Positions 48,481-57,283 are shown, counted from the stretch's first letter. The stretch: 64,000 nt of DNA from Paracoccus shanxieyensis (GCF_009711265.1 NZ_WMII01000001.1:330044-394043); one strand, 5' to 3'. Notes: a model not told the origin generated them from the sequence alone. A program made the numbers and translations.

Positions 48481-48995
48481 CAGGGCTGGGTCATGTCCTT
48501 CAACGCCTTGTACTGGCGCAATGTATCACGGTCCATCATCGCCTCAAGCACCTGACGGAACCCGGCCACGGCCTGCGGGCCCGCCGCGCGATAGGCCGCG
48601 CGCATCCGGGCGCGCTGCGCTTCGGACAGGCGGCGTTCCAGCGCATTGCCGGTGTCGGTCAGGAACAGCTGACGTTCGCGCCGGTCGCGGCGGCCGACGC
48701 GGTTTTCCACCAGCCCGTCCTCGATCAGGGTGCGCAGCACGCGGTTCAAAGATTGCTTGGTCACGCCCAGCACATCCAGCAACGCCGTCACCGTCAGGCC
48801 CGGATCGCGATTGATGAAATGGATCGCCCGGTGATGCGCGCGGCCATAATCCAGTTCGGCAAGGATCAGATCGGGATCGGCGGTAAAGGCGCGATAGGCG
48901 AAGAACATGGCTTCGATGCCCCGACGCAGCTGATCGTCGGTCAGAAAAAGCAGGTTCTCGCCGCTGCTGGGTACGATGCCGATCTTGCTTTGCAT
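48480..48995 (-). CDS. MarR-family regulator, PetP-like
   Basis: A 171-residue winged-helix protein: YGRAHHRAIHFINRDPGLTVTALLDVLGVTKQSLNRVLRTLIEDGLVENRVGRRDRRERQLFLTDTG contains the recognition helix and the Arg-rich wing. It overlaps the response-regulator start by one base and is upstream in the same transcript. Pairing with an OmpR regulator and the VTKQSLNRVL helix resemble PetP. The cues it senses are unknown. AGGGGAAATC precedes the ATG at 48995. Confidence 0.87.
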   Translation of the reverse strand: MQSKIGIVPSSGENLLFLTDDQLRRGIEAMFFAYRAFTADPDLILAELDYGRAHHRAIHFINRDPGLTVTALLDVLGVTKQSLNRVLRTLIEDGLVENRVGRRDRRERQLFLTDTGNALERRLSEAQRARMRAAYRAAGPQAVAGFRQVLEAMMDRDTLRQYKALKDMTQP

Positions 48996-49145
48996 GATTT
49001 CCCCTGATGCATACCCCTTATTACGTCAGGCTCATTGACTTTCCAATCATGAATAGATAGCGATTGGCCCAAGTTGCGCAATTTTATATGCGGAAGCTGA
49101 TGACTCGGCGCAACTTTATGAAAAACAGACCGGCCGGAGGGAAAA

Positions 49146-50018
49146 ATGGCAGGCGCTTACGACGATCGCGATGGCAAAATCTGGATGGATGGCAAGCTGG
49201 TGGAATGGCGCGATGCCAACGTGCACATCCTGACCCATGGCCTGCATTATGCAAGCTCGGTATTCGAGGGCGAGCGCTGCTATAGCGGCAAGATCTTCAA
49301 GGGCCATGAGCATTCGCTGCGCCTGATCGAATCCGCACGCCTGCTGGACATGCAGTCGCCCTATTCCGCCGAGGAAATCGACGCGGCCAAGGAAGCCGTG
49401 CTGAAGGCCAATGGCTTTACCGATGCCTATGTGCGCGCGGTGATGTGGCGCGGCTCGGGTCTGGATATGGGCGTCTCGGCGGCGCGCAATCCGGTCCGCA
49501 TGGCCGTGGCCGCATGGGAATGGGGCAGCTATTACGGCGATGCCAAATGGCAAGGCGCGAAACTGGACATCGCCAAATGGAAGCGTCCCAGCCCCGACAC
49601 CATCCCGACCGCCGCCAAGGCCGCTGGCCTTTACATGATCTGCACGATGTCGAAGCACGCGGCCGAGGCCAAGGGCTGCTCGGACGCGCTGTTCATGGAT
49701 TATCGCGGCTATGTCGCCGAGGCGACCGGCGCCAATGTGTTCTTCGTGAAGGATGGTGAGGTGCATACCCCGCTGGCCGATGCCTTCCTGAACGGCATCA
49801 CCCGCCAGACGATCATCCAGTTGCTGAAAGACAAGGGCGTCACCGTGCATGAGCGTCACATCATGCCCGAGGAAGTCGCGGATTTTCAGGAATGCTTCCT
49901 GACCGGAACGGCGGCCGAAGTTACGCCGGTCGCTCAGATCGGCGATGACTGGCATTTCCAGGTCGGCCAGACCACCCGCGACATCGCAGCCGCCTATGAG
50001 GCGCTGGTCCGCGCCTGA
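49146..50018 (+). CDS. ilvE: Branched-chain amino acid aminotransferase
   Basis: Last step of leucine, isoleucine and valine synthesis. The 290-residue class IV PLP enzyme has KIWMDGKLVEWRDANVHILTHGLHYASSVFEGERCY near the start, TAAKAAGLYMICTMSKHAAEAKG with the PLP lysine region, SDALFMDYRGYVAEATGANVFFVKDG and TPLADAFLNGITRQTII. CGGAGGG precedes the ATG at 49146. It stands alone with its own terminator; no attenuator peptide was found upstream. Confidence 0.95.
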   Translation: MAGAYDDRDGKIWMDGKLVEWRDANVHILTHGLHYASSVFEGERCYSGKIFKGHEHSLRLIESARLLDMQSPYSAEEIDAAKEAVLKANGFTDAYVRAVMWRGSGLDMGVSAARNPVRMAVAAWEWGSYYGDAKWQGAKLDIAKWKRPSPDTIPTAAKAAGLYMICTMSKHAAEAKGCSDALFMDYRGYVAEATGANVFFVKDGEVHTPLADAFLNGITRQTIIQLLKDKGVTVHERHIMPEEVADFQECFLTGTAAEVTPVAQIGDDWHFQVGQTTRDIAAAYEALVRA

Positions 50019-50037
50019 TCGCCGGATATCCGAATCA

Positions 50038-50069
50038 AAACGGCCGCGCCCGACAGGACGCGGCCGTTT
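50038..50069. terminator. Terminator between convergent ilvE and the 63-residue gene
   Basis: AAACGGCCGCG (50038-50048) pairs with CGCGGCCGTTT (50059-50069), an 11-bp stem with a 10-base loop. It is 19 bases past the ilvE stop and 6 bases past the stop codon of the minus-strand small gene, so it can serve both. Confidence 0.85.
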
Positions 50070-50075
50070 GTCATG

Positions 50076-50267
50076 TCAGGCCGTATGGCCGCGCTCGATC
50101 CGGGTGAACTCGGCCAGGCGGCGCTGGCCCTGATCGTCAGGCGATTGCGGGCGCGCATGCAGCTTGGCGATTGCCGGATGAATGGCGTCCTCGCGGTCCT
50201 GCCGGGTGAAGTGCTGCACCCGGCCGGTGCCGGTCTGACGCGCAGTATCGGTGATGTGTTTGGTCAT
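50076..50267 (-). CDS. Small 63-residue protein, unknown function
   Basis: Starts MTKHITDTARQTGTGRVQHF and ends LAEFTRIERGHTA; soluble, basic and hydrophilic, with no Cys and no membrane segment. GGGGAGG about 7 bases before the ATG is a strong ribosome site, and the ilvE terminator lies just past its stop codon. It sits 58 bases downstream of ptsN on the same strand. I recognise no family; shape suggests a small nucleic-acid or protein-binding peptide, but this is only a guess. Confidence 0.65.
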   Translation of the reverse strand: MTKHITDTARQTGTGRVQHFTRQDREDAIHPAIAKLHARPQSPDDQGQRRLAEFTRIERGHTA

Positions 50268-50325
50268 CCTGTGTCCTCCCCTTCGGGAAGGGCATCATAC
50301 CATCATCGGCGGCTGATTTCACGCC

Positions 50326-50790
50326 TTACGCGGCCTTGATCCCCGGTGCGGCGGACAGCATGGCGTGCAGGGCGACCGGATCCTCGTTGGCCCGCAGTTT
50401 GCTGCGCAGATCCTGATCGCGCAGGGTGCGCGACACCAGCGCCAGCGCCTTCAGATGGTCCACGCCCGAATTCTTGGGGGCCAGCAGCGCAAAGATCAGA
50501 TCGACCGGCTGGCGGTCCACGGCGTCGAAATCCAGCGGCTTTTCCAGCCGCAGGAACAGGCCGACCACACGGTCCAGCCCATGCAACCGCGCATGCGGCA
50601 GGGCCACGCCATGCCCCACGCCGGTCGGGCCCAGCGATTCCCGTTCTTGCAAGGCGTCCAGCGTCTGCGCGGTATCGACGCCATAGACGCTGCGCGCCTG
50701 TTCGGCGATTTCCTGAAACAACCGCTTCTTGCTGGTGCTTTGCGTCATCGTCCGCACGGCGGAGGGTGAGAGAATATCGCTGATCTGCAT
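50326..50790 (-). CDS. ptsN: PTS IIA-like nitrogen-regulatory protein
   Basis: Phosphocarrier of the regulatory nitrogen PTS, acting on potassium and carbon-nitrogen balance rather than sugar transport. The 154-residue protein has the phosphorylated His in HGVALPHARLHGL near 66-78, ALLAPKNSGVDHLKALALVSRTLRD and an N-terminal LSPSAVRTMTQSTSKKRLFQEIA. It follows hpf by 82 bases, as in the usual lptB-hpf-ptsN arrangement. No rpoN gene lies between. Confidence 0.94.
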   Translation of the reverse strand: MQISDILSPSAVRTMTQSTSKKRLFQEIAEQARSVYGVDTAQTLDALQERESLGPTGVGHGVALPHARLHGLDRVVGLFLRLEKPLDFDAVDRQPVDLIFALLAPKNSGVDHLKALALVSRTLRDQDLRSKLRANEDPVALHAMLSAAPGIKAA

Positions 50791-50850
50791 ATCGCCCGAA
50801 ATTATCCAAGCCCCGGCCGCGCAAAACGTGACCGGGACATTTCATGAACC

Positions 50851-50873
50851 AGACTGCCCTTAATGTGCAGTCT
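50851..50873 (-). terminator. Weak hairpin at the end of hpf
   Basis: AGACTGC and GCAGTCT form a 7-bp stem with a 9-base loop that includes part of the hpf stop codon. No T-run follows on the minus strand. Confidence 0.35.
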
Positions 50874-51447
50874 AGCTTAGATTGCGGGGATCAATCCAGC
50901 CCACGTTGCCATCTTCGCGGCGATGGACGACGTTGACGCCCCCATGTTTCTCATTGCGGAACACCAGCAAAGGGCTGCCGGACAATTCCATCTGCATCAC
51001 CGCATCGCCGACCGACAGGGTGGGCACGCGGGTTTCCATCTCGGCGATGATCATGGGTTGCAGTCCGTCGTCCTGCGAATGCCATTCATCTTCGTCGGCG
51101 GCCAGCACATACATGCCCGCCTGTTCGAAGGCAACCGGCTCGACCCGGGCTTTGTGATGGTCCTTCAGGCGGCGCTTATAGCGGCGCAGCTGTTTGTCCA
51201 TCCGTTCCTTGCATTGTTCAAAGGCGGCATAGACCTCGGTCGAGGCCCCTTTGGCCTGCACGTTCAGGCCGGTGGACAGATGCACGACGGCATCGCAGGT
51301 GAATTCATGCGCGTTGCGGGAAAATATGACGGTCGCATCCGTCGGCCGCTGGGAATATTTGTCCACCGTGGTGCCAATTTCGGTCTGGACATGCGTGGAA
51401 AGAGCTTCGCCGATGTCGATCTGTTTTCCACTGATCTGGTAGCGCAT
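50872..51447 (-). CDS. hpf: Ribosome hibernation promoting factor, long form
   Basis: Joins 70S ribosomes into inactive 100S dimers in stationary phase. The 191-residue protein has an N-terminal S30AE domain (ISGKQIDIGEALSTHVQTEIGTTVDKYSQRPTDATVIFSRNAHEFTCDAVVHL) and a C-terminal dimerisation domain (VTLSVGDAVMQMELSGSPLLVFRNEKHGGVNVVHRREDGNVGWIDP region). It is between lptB and ptsN. Confidence 0.95.
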   Translation of the reverse strand: MRYQISGKQIDIGEALSTHVQTEIGTTVDKYSQRPTDATVIFSRNAHEFTCDAVVHLSTGLNVQAKGASTEVYAAFEQCKERMDKQLRRYKRRLKDHHKARVEPVAFEQAGMYVLAADEDEWHSQDDGLQPMIIAEMETRVPTLSVGDAVMQMELSGSPLLVFRNEKHGGVNVVHRREDGNVGWIDPRNLS

Positions 51448-51601
51448 GTTGGTCCGTCCTTTCGGTTGCCCGTCCGTGCGTCACGCCCTCCCAAGGCGGC
51501 GCGGCCGTCCGGGGTATCGACGGGCTGTAAGCTGCCCGCCATATATCCATTTGGTGACAGCCATGCGCATCTGTCAACGGGGCCGCGACAGTTGATCGCA
51601 G

Positions 51602-52342
51602 TCAGTTCATCCGGAAGGTTTCGCCCAGATAGACGCGCCGGACCTGCGCATCTTCGACGATTTCGGCCGTCGTGCCGGATTTCAGCACATGCCCATCGTG
51701 AAGAATGTAAGCGCGATCAACTATCTCGAGGGTCTCGCGCACGTTGTGGTCGGTAATCAGCACACCGATGCCGCGGCTTTTCAGGTCATGGACCAGCCCG
51801 CGGATTTCGCCGACCGCAATCGGATCGACGCCCGCGAAAGGTTCGTCCAGCAAAAGATATGACGGATTCGCGGCAAGGCAGCGCGCGATTTCCACCCGGC
51901 GGCGTTCCCCACCCGACAGCGCCATGGCCGAGGCATTGCGCAGATGTTCGATCGAGAATTCGCCCAGCAGCGTCTCCAGCCGCTCGCGCCGGTGATGGGC
52001 GTCGCGGCAGACCAGTTCCAGCACGGCGGTGATGTTCTGTTCGACCGAAAGGCCGCGGAAAATCGACATTTCCTGTGGCAGATAGCCAATGCCCATCTGT
52101 GCGCGGCGATACATCGGCAGTCGCGTGGCGTCCTGCCCGTCGATCATCACCTGCCCGCTATCGGGCGCGACAAGGCCCGCCACGCAGTAAAAGCAGGTCG
52201 TCTTGCCCGATCCGTTCGGCCCCAGAAGCGCCACCACCTCGCCGCGGTCCAGCGTCAGCGCGACTTCGCGGATCACGGGGCGGTTGCGATAGGATTTGCG
52301 CAGGCCGCGCACGCGCAGGCCCGCATTCGGCGAATCGGTCAT
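51602..52342 (-). CDS. lptB: LPS export ABC transporter ATP-binding protein
   Basis: ATPase of the LptB2FG machine that moves lipopolysaccharide to the outer membrane. The 246-residue protein has Walker A GPNGSGKTTCFY near 39, LPQEMSIFRGLSVEQNI, signature ALSGGERRRVEIARCLAA, Walker B YLLLDEPFAGVDPIAVGEI and the switch HNVRETLEI. Its start overlaps the lptA stop by one base. lptF and lptG are not in the window. Confidence 0.96.
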   Translation of the reverse strand: MTDSPNAGLRVRGLRKSYRNRPVIREVALTLDRGEVVALLGPNGSGKTTCFYCVAGLVAPDSGQVMIDGQDATRLPMYRRAQMGIGYLPQEMSIFRGLSVEQNITAVLELVCRDAHHRRERLETLLGEFSIEHLRNASAMALSGGERRRVEIARCLAANPSYLLLDEPFAGVDPIAVGEIRGLVHDLKSRGIGVLITDHNVRETLEIVDRAYILHDGHVLKSGTTAEIVEDAQVRRVYLGETFRMN

Positions 52343-52830
52343 CAGTTCCCGCCCCCAGATTGCAGCACGCTGCGCACCCGCCCCGAGGCGTTGGCCGTGC
52401 CGCTTTTCAGATTGACCGTCACCTTTTCGCCCGCCAGCACATTCGCGCCCTGCGTCAGCAGCACATCGCCCGTCAGCACGACATTGCCCGAACCCACGTC
52501 ATAATCGGCGGCCTGCGCCTCGGCGGCGTCACCGCCACTGGCCAGCGTCACATTGCCCTCGGCCTTCAGCTTGCTGATCTTCTGCGCATTGCCCTGCGCA
52601 TAGGTCACGGTCACGCGATCGGCGGACAGGCGCATCGCGCCTTGCCCGATCAGCACATTGCCGGAAAACGTCGCAAGCCCCGTGGCCTGATCGACCTGCA
52701 ACTGATCGGCCGTCACCTCGACCGGGGCGCCGATATCCTGCGCCGCGCCAAAGCCGGTCTGCGCCTGCGCCCCTGCCGTCTGAGCCAGCGCAAGGCATAA
52801 CGAAAGGCTCAGCAGTCCGGTGCGGATCAT
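52342..52830 (-). CDS. lptA: Lipopolysaccharide transport periplasmic protein LptA
   Basis: Forms the periplasmic bridge for lipopolysaccharide transport. The 162-residue protein has a signal peptide (MIRTGLLSLSLCLALAQTAG, cleavage near AQAQ) and an OstA-type beta-jellyroll: APVEVTADQLQVDQATGLATFSGNVLIGQGAMRLSADRVTV and GNVVLTGDVLLTQGANVLAGEKVTVNL. The ATG at 52830 has AAAGGA upstream; an ATG at 52887 overlapping the lptC stop codon would put 19 residues before the signal peptide. Confidence 0.93.
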   Translation of the reverse strand: MIRTGLLSLSLCLALAQTAGAQAQTGFGAAQDIGAPVEVTADQLQVDQATGLATFSGNVLIGQGAMRLSADRVTVTYAQGNAQKISKLKAEGNVTLASGGDAAEAQAADYDVGSGNVVLTGDVLLTQGANVLAGEKVTVNLKSGTANASGRVRSVLQSGGGN

Positions 52831-52883
52831 CGTGGTTCCTTTCGCTGCGGAAGCTGCGCGCGGGGCCGGGATCAGGGCGCGCG

Positions 52884-53459
52884 TCATGGGCGGTATATCA
52901 ACCGGACTCCGCCCTTCAAATCAAGGACGTGATCGGGGTTTTCGGGGGCTGTGGGGCGCAGTTCCATCTGTCCGGCGGTCAGATCGCCAAAAGGCGCGCG
53001 GACATTCACCTCGCGGTCGGCACTCAGCGTGCCTTCGGAAACGGCGGCGTGAAATTCCGGCGCGGTCACGATCCAGCCATCGGCGGTGGTCATGCGCACG
53101 CCTTCGCCCAGCGTGACCTGACCGTCCTGCAACTGCGCGGTTCCCGCCGTCACATCCGCCGCCCGCCCGTCCGGCGCGCGCAGCGTCAGGCGCACATCGG
53201 TGACCGAGCCTTCGCCCGACTTGCCCGGCACGGCCTCGGTCCCGGCGATGGTCAGTTGCGAGCCGTTGCTGGTCACGCCGGTATAGGTCGGATTGGTCAC
53301 GGCCTGCCGCTCGGCCAGATCCTGTGGATCGACATTGGCATAGGGGATCGTCGCATCCGGCGTGGGCTTGCGGCCCAGCAGGAACAGCACCGACAGCAGC
53401 GCCAGCGCCGCCAGCGGCAGGATCACCCGAAGCCATGCGACGATCCGAGACCGCAACAT
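52884..53459 (-). CDS. lptC: LPS export protein LptC
   Basis: Single-span inner-membrane protein that passes lipopolysaccharide to LptA. The 191-residue protein has a membrane segment (RVILPLAALALLSVLFLLG, about 11-29) and a periplasmic beta-jellyroll with VTNPTYTGVTSNGSQLTIAGTEAVPG, VTLGEGVRMTTADGWIVTAPEFHAAVSEGTLSAD. Divergent sequence is normal for LptC. It lies 3 bases after kdsD and just before lptA. Confidence 0.9.
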   Translation of the reverse strand: MLRSRIVAWLRVILPLAALALLSVLFLLGRKPTPDATIPYANVDPQDLAERQAVTNPTYTGVTSNGSQLTIAGTEAVPGKSGEGSVTDVRLTLRAPDGRAADVTAGTAQLQDGQVTLGEGVRMTTADGWIVTAPEFHAAVSEGTLSADREVNVRAPFGDLTAGQMELRPTAPENPDHVLDLKGGVRLIYRP

Positions 53460-53462
53460 GAC

Positions 53463-54416
53463 CTAGACCATCCCGGTGCGCAGAAAGTCGTGGATATGCA
53501 GCAGACCCACGGGCCGCGCTGCGTCCAGCACGAACAGGCTGGTGATCTTGCGCGACTGCATCTCGTGCAGCGCCTGCTCGGCCAGATTCTGTGGCGCGAT
53601 GCTGCGCGGGTTGCGGGTCATCACCTCGCCCGCGCGGTGGGTCAGCAAGCCCTCCATATGCCGCCGCAAGTCGCCATCGGTGATGATGCCGGTCAGATTG
53701 CCCTGCCCGTCCGTCACGCCGGTGACGCCAAAGCCCTTTTGGCTGATGACCAGCAGCGCGTCCGACATCGGCGCATCCTCGGCCACCAGCGGAATGTCGC
53801 GATGCATCAGATCCTCGACCCGCGACAGCTTGGCGCCCAGCTTGCCGCCGGGATGGAAGGTGCGGAAATGTTCGGGCGTGAACTTGCGATGCTCCATCAG
53901 CGCAATCGCCAGCGCATCGCCCAAGGCCAGCGTCATCGTGGTCGAGGTCGTGGGCACGATCCCCGTGCCGCAGGCTTCGGGCGCGGTGGGCAGAACCAGC
54001 GCCACATCCGCCTGCCGCAGCAGCGTCGATTGCGGACGGCTGGCCACGCCGATCAGCGGGATGTTGAAGCGGCGGGTATGGGCGATCAGGTCGGCAAGCT
54101 CGGGAGTCTCGCCCGAGTTCGACAGCACCAGCGCCACATCGGCCTCGGTCACCATGCCCAGATCGCCATGGCTGGCCTCGGCGGGGTGGACGAACTGCGC
54201 CGGTGTCCCGGTCGAGGCCAGGGTCGCCGCGATCTTGCGCCCGACATGGCCCGATTTGCCCATGCCCGAGACGATGACCCGGCCCTTGGCGGCAAGGATC
54301 AGTTCAAGCGCGCGGGTGAAGCTGTCATCCAGCCCGTCGGAAAGCTGGCGCAGCCCCTCGATCTCGGTCTGGATCACGCGGCGGGCCGTATCAAGATATG
54401 CGTTCATGCCAGCCAT
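53463..54416 (-). CDS. kdsD: Arabinose-5-phosphate isomerase
   Basis: Makes D-arabinose 5-phosphate, the first precursor of Kdo for lipopolysaccharide. The 317-residue protein has a SIS domain (GRVIVSGMGKSGHVGRKIAATLASTG, PAEASHGDLGMVTEADVALVLSNSGETPELADL) and two CBS domains (RVEDLMHRDIPLVAED, GEVMTRNPRSIAPQNLAEQALHEM). The ATG at 54416 follows the previous stop codon directly; an ATG at 54407 is possible. Linked with lptCAB as usual. Confidence 0.94.
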   Translation of the reverse strand: MAGMNAYLDTARRVIQTEIEGLRQLSDGLDDSFTRALELILAAKGRVIVSGMGKSGHVGRKIAATLASTGTPAQFVHPAEASHGDLGMVTEADVALVLSNSGETPELADLIAHTRRFNIPLIGVASRPQSTLLRQADVALVLPTAPEACGTGIVPTTSTTMTLALGDALAIALMEHRKFTPEHFRTFHPGGKLGAKLSRVEDLMHRDIPLVAEDAPMSDALLVISQKGFGVTGVTDGQGNLTGIITDGDLRRHMEGLLTHRAGEVMTRNPRSIAPQNLAEQALHEMQSRKITSLFVLDAARPVGLLHIHDFLRTGMV

Positions 54417-55031
54417 CTAGTGCTTGAAGATGTCATTTTCATCCCCCCAGCCCATCAGGTCCAGATGGGCGCGGGCAGGAAGGAAATCAAAGCAGGCCTG
54501 CGCCAGACCCGTGCGGCCTTCGCGTTCCAGCCGCTTTTCCAGTTCGGCCTTCAGCCGGTGCAGATGCAGCACGTCCGAGGCCGCGTATTCCAGTTGTGCA
54601 TCCGACAGCGTTTCCGCGCCCCAGTCGCTGGTCTGCTGCTGTTTCGAGATGTCGACGCCCACCAGTTCGGCCAGCAGGTATTTCAGCCCGTGCCGGTCGG
54701 TGAAGGTGCGGATCATCTTGCTGGCGATCTTGGTGCACCAGACGGGGGCGGTGACGACACCGAAGGCCGCCTCCAGCGCGGCGATATCGAAGCGGCCATA
54801 ATGGAACAGTTTCAGCACCTTGGGATCGGCCAGCAGCCGCGCCAGATTGGGCGCGCTGCGCTGCCCGCGCGCGATCTGCACCAGATGCGCCGAACCATCG
54901 CCCGAAGAAAGCTGCACCAGACACAGCCGGTCGCGGCGCATGTCCAGCCCCATCGTCTCGGTATCGATCGCCACGACCGGGCCAAGATCCAGCCCCTCGG
55001 GCAGATCGTTCTGATAGAGGTGGATGCTCAT
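54417..55031 (-). CDS. Ribonuclease D-like 3'-5' exonuclease
   Basis: A 204-residue DEDD exonuclease domain without the HRDC domain of full RNase D. The acidic residues are in VAIDTETMGLDMRRDRLCLVQLS, LFHYGRFDIAALEAAFG and YAASDVLHLHRLKAELEKR. It may process tRNA or other small RNA 3' ends. GAGGGCCG precedes the ATG at 55031. It is the first gene of the rnd-kdsD-lptC-lptA-lptB run. Confidence 0.9.
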   Translation of the reverse strand: MSIHLYQNDLPEGLDLGPVVAIDTETMGLDMRRDRLCLVQLSSGDGSAHLVQIARGQRSAPNLARLLADPKVLKLFHYGRFDIAALEAAFGVVTAPVWCTKIASKMIRTFTDRHGLKYLLAELVGVDISKQQQTSDWGAETLSDAQLEYAASDVLHLHRLKAELEKRLEREGRTGLAQACFDFLPARAHLDLMGWGDENDIFKH

Positions 55032-55173
55032 CGGCCCTCATGCGCTTGATCGGATTTGCTGGCCCGAGGATTAGCCGCAATCCATCCCCTTGTGCCAGCC
55101 CTTCCTGCGTGCTGCCCGATTGCGACATTCCGGCAACATTCCTGATTGTTTCGATAAACATTACTGACCAATA

Positions 55174-55190
55174 CCTGAGTAAAACACTTG
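55174..55190 (+). promoter_or_regulatory. Candidate iron-response element upstream of the TonB receptor gene
   Basis: CCTGAGTAAAACACTTG lies about 60 bases before the receptor start inside an AT-rich patch (55135-55190). It looks like the Iron-Rhodo-box described for iron genes of Rhodobacterales as far as I remember; the consensus needs checking. The rest of the 218-base gap (55032-55249) holds no other gene I can support. Confidence 0.35.
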
Positions 55191-55249
55191 TGGTCCGCAC
55201 GACCCTGCCCTTAGAACCCGCGCGATAATCACGGGGACGAGGGAATCCG

Positions 55250-57265
55250 ATGAGAACATCACTTATTTTCGCGCTGACCGGCGTATCGACGCTGGCCTTG
55301 GCAACCGCGCTTTCGGCGCAGGATCTGGCCACCGCGCCCGCAGGAAATGCCGTTGTGCTGCAGCCGATCACGCTGATCGCCAACGGGCAGGAAAATGTCG
55401 AAGCGACGGGCGGCGTTTCCGTGTCCCCGGACGACATCGAGGCGATGCAGCCCGCCGATGTGTCCGAACTGTTCGGACGCTCATCGGCCGTGACGGTTTC
55501 GGGTGGCGCGGGTCCGGCCAAGCGCATCCATGTGTTCGGTCTGGAACAATCGGCGCTGGCCGTGACCATTGACGGCGTGCCGCAGGGCCCGACCAGTTGG
55601 CACCATACCGGATCGAACGTGGTCGATCCCGCCTTCCTGAAATCGGTCGAGGTCGAGGCGGGCGCCGCCGCTGCCGACAGCGGCTTTGGCGCGGCGGCGG
55701 GTGCCGTGCGTTATGAAACCGTGGGCGCCAAGGATCTGCTGACCGATGGCCGCACGCAGGGCGGTCGCGTGGGCCTGTCCTATGGCACGAACGGGCGCGG
55801 CCTGTCGGCCTCGCTGGCGGGTTACGGCGTCTATGGCGGCTTTGACTGGTTCGCCATGGTGCATGGCACCGACGGCAAGAACTATGAAAACGGCGACGGC
55901 TACGAGATCCCCGGAACCGAGCCGGGCGCGCAAGGCGCGCTGGTCAAGCTGGGCTATGAAGCCGAAGGCCACCGCATCGAACTGGCGCTGGACCATACCG
56001 AAGATGATGCCGACCGCACCATCAAGATGAACATGGACCTGAACGCCGACAAGCTGGTCTTCCCGATGAAGGTAACGCGCGACTCGGTCAGCCTGAAATA
56101 CAGCTCGACCTCGCCCACCGATGCCTGGGATCCCGAGGCGCTGATCTATGTCACCAACAACCGGTATGATCGTCCGAACTATATCCCGGACGATGTGAAC
56201 GGCGACATGAAGCTGAAGAACCGCACCATCGGCGGCAAGCTGCAAAACACCTATGTCATGGGTCCGGGCAATATCACCTCGGGAATCGACTGGGCGTATA
56301 ACGATTACGACGTGGACAATTACGGCGACACGAACCGCCGTTACTGGACCATGGAGACGATGCAGATCGGCGCCTTCGTGCAGGGCCGCTTTGAATTTGA
56401 AAACGGCATCGACCTGTCGACCGGCGCGCGCGTCGATCATCACCGCTTCACCGACTGGAACGGCGAACGCGTCAGCGATACCGGCGCCAGCGTCAACGGC
56501 ACGCTGTCCTATGAATTCGCCGAAGGCTACGAGGTCTTTGCCGGCGCGTCGCATACATGGCTGGGCTATCGCGTCAGCGAATATGCGCTGCTGCACGCCC
56601 GGACCGCGGATCTTTACACCTCGCCGGATTACGAGCCCTCGAAGGCGCAGAACATCAAGCTGGGCCTGAACGCCGCGCAGGACAACTGGACCGGCAATCT
56701 GACCTTCTTTGACACCCGCCTGAAGAAGATGGGCGAGTTCATCTTTGACGAAGAGCCCTATTATCTGGGCAATGTCGACGAATACCGCAGCAAGGGTTTC
56801 ACCCTGCAAGGCACCTATAGCTGGGGCTCGGGTCGCGTGGGCGGCAGCTTCACCAAGGCCGATGTGACGCAAGGCGGCGTCGACGTGCTGCCGGGCGGTG
56901 GTGCGGCGGTTCCGGTCGGCAAGACCGCCACGCTGTTCGTCGATCAGGAGCTTGCGCAGTATAACCTGAAAGTCGGCGCGGCGCTGGAATGGGCCGACAA
57001 GCTGTCCAGCGGCGACATGACCGAAGCGGGCTTCTATGACGAAAGCGCCTATACGGTTGTGAACGTCTATGGCGAATGGCGTCCCGCGAATTATGAAAAT
57101 GTCGCGGTGCATCTGGGCATCGATAACCTGTTCGACCGCACCTATTACGAACGCTCCAGCTATGGCGAGCGTGACGTGGTACGTGGCGGGGTTCTGGCCC
57201 GCGACATCGACCCGCTTTATGCGCCGGGCCGCACCATCACGCTGGGCGTGAAGATGGATTTCTGA
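55250..57265 (+). CDS. TonB-dependent outer-membrane receptor
   Basis: Imports an iron chelate, heme or similar across the outer membrane. The 671-residue protein has a signal peptide ending ALSA near 23, a plug domain (VSVSPDDIEAMQPADVSELFGRSSAVTVSGGAGPAKRIHVFGLEQSALAVTIDGVPQ) and a 22-strand barrel ending in Phe (ITLGVKMDF). The N-terminal VVLQPITLIANG stretch contains the probable TonB box. The GAGAVRYETVGAKDLL segment resembles heme receptors, but the ligand is not certain; it could also be the receptor of the siderophore locus at 1-8.6 kb. A strong terminator follows. Confidence 0.9.
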   Translation: MRTSLIFALTGVSTLALATALSAQDLATAPAGNAVVLQPITLIANGQENVEATGGVSVSPDDIEAMQPADVSELFGRSSAVTVSGGAGPAKRIHVFGLEQSALAVTIDGVPQGPTSWHHTGSNVVDPAFLKSVEVEAGAAAADSGFGAAAGAVRYETVGAKDLLTDGRTQGGRVGLSYGTNGRGLSASLAGYGVYGGFDWFAMVHGTDGKNYENGDGYEIPGTEPGAQGALVKLGYEAEGHRIELALDHTEDDADRTIKMNMDLNADKLVFPMKVTRDSVSLKYSSTSPTDAWDPEALIYVTNNRYDRPNYIPDDVNGDMKLKNRTIGGKLQNTYVMGPGNITSGIDWAYNDYDVDNYGDTNRRYWTMETMQIGAFVQGRFEFENGIDLSTGARVDHHRFTDWNGERVSDTGASVNGTLSYEFAEGYEVFAGASHTWLGYRVSEYALLHARTADLYTSPDYEPSKAQNIKLGLNAAQDNWTGNLTFFDTRLKKMGEFIFDEEPYYLGNVDEYRSKGFTLQGTYSWGSGRVGGSFTKADVTQGGVDVLPGGGAAVPVGKTATLFVDQELAQYNLKVGAALEWADKLSSGDMTEAGFYDESAYTVVNVYGEWRPANYENVAVHLGIDNLFDRTYYERSSYGERDVVRGGVLARDIDPLYAPGRTITLGVKMDF

Positions 57266-57283
57266 TCCATCCGGCAGAATTGG

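Noticed and set aside
42013..49081. TTGCGCAA palindromes near 42013 and at 49074-49081 as a shared operator
   Set aside because: An 8-base palindrome is expected about once in this length; two copies without other support mean little.
55040..55228. 62-codon plus-strand frame before the TonB receptor
   Set aside because: No ribosome site, and it covers the AT-rich regulatory patch; more likely non-coding leader.
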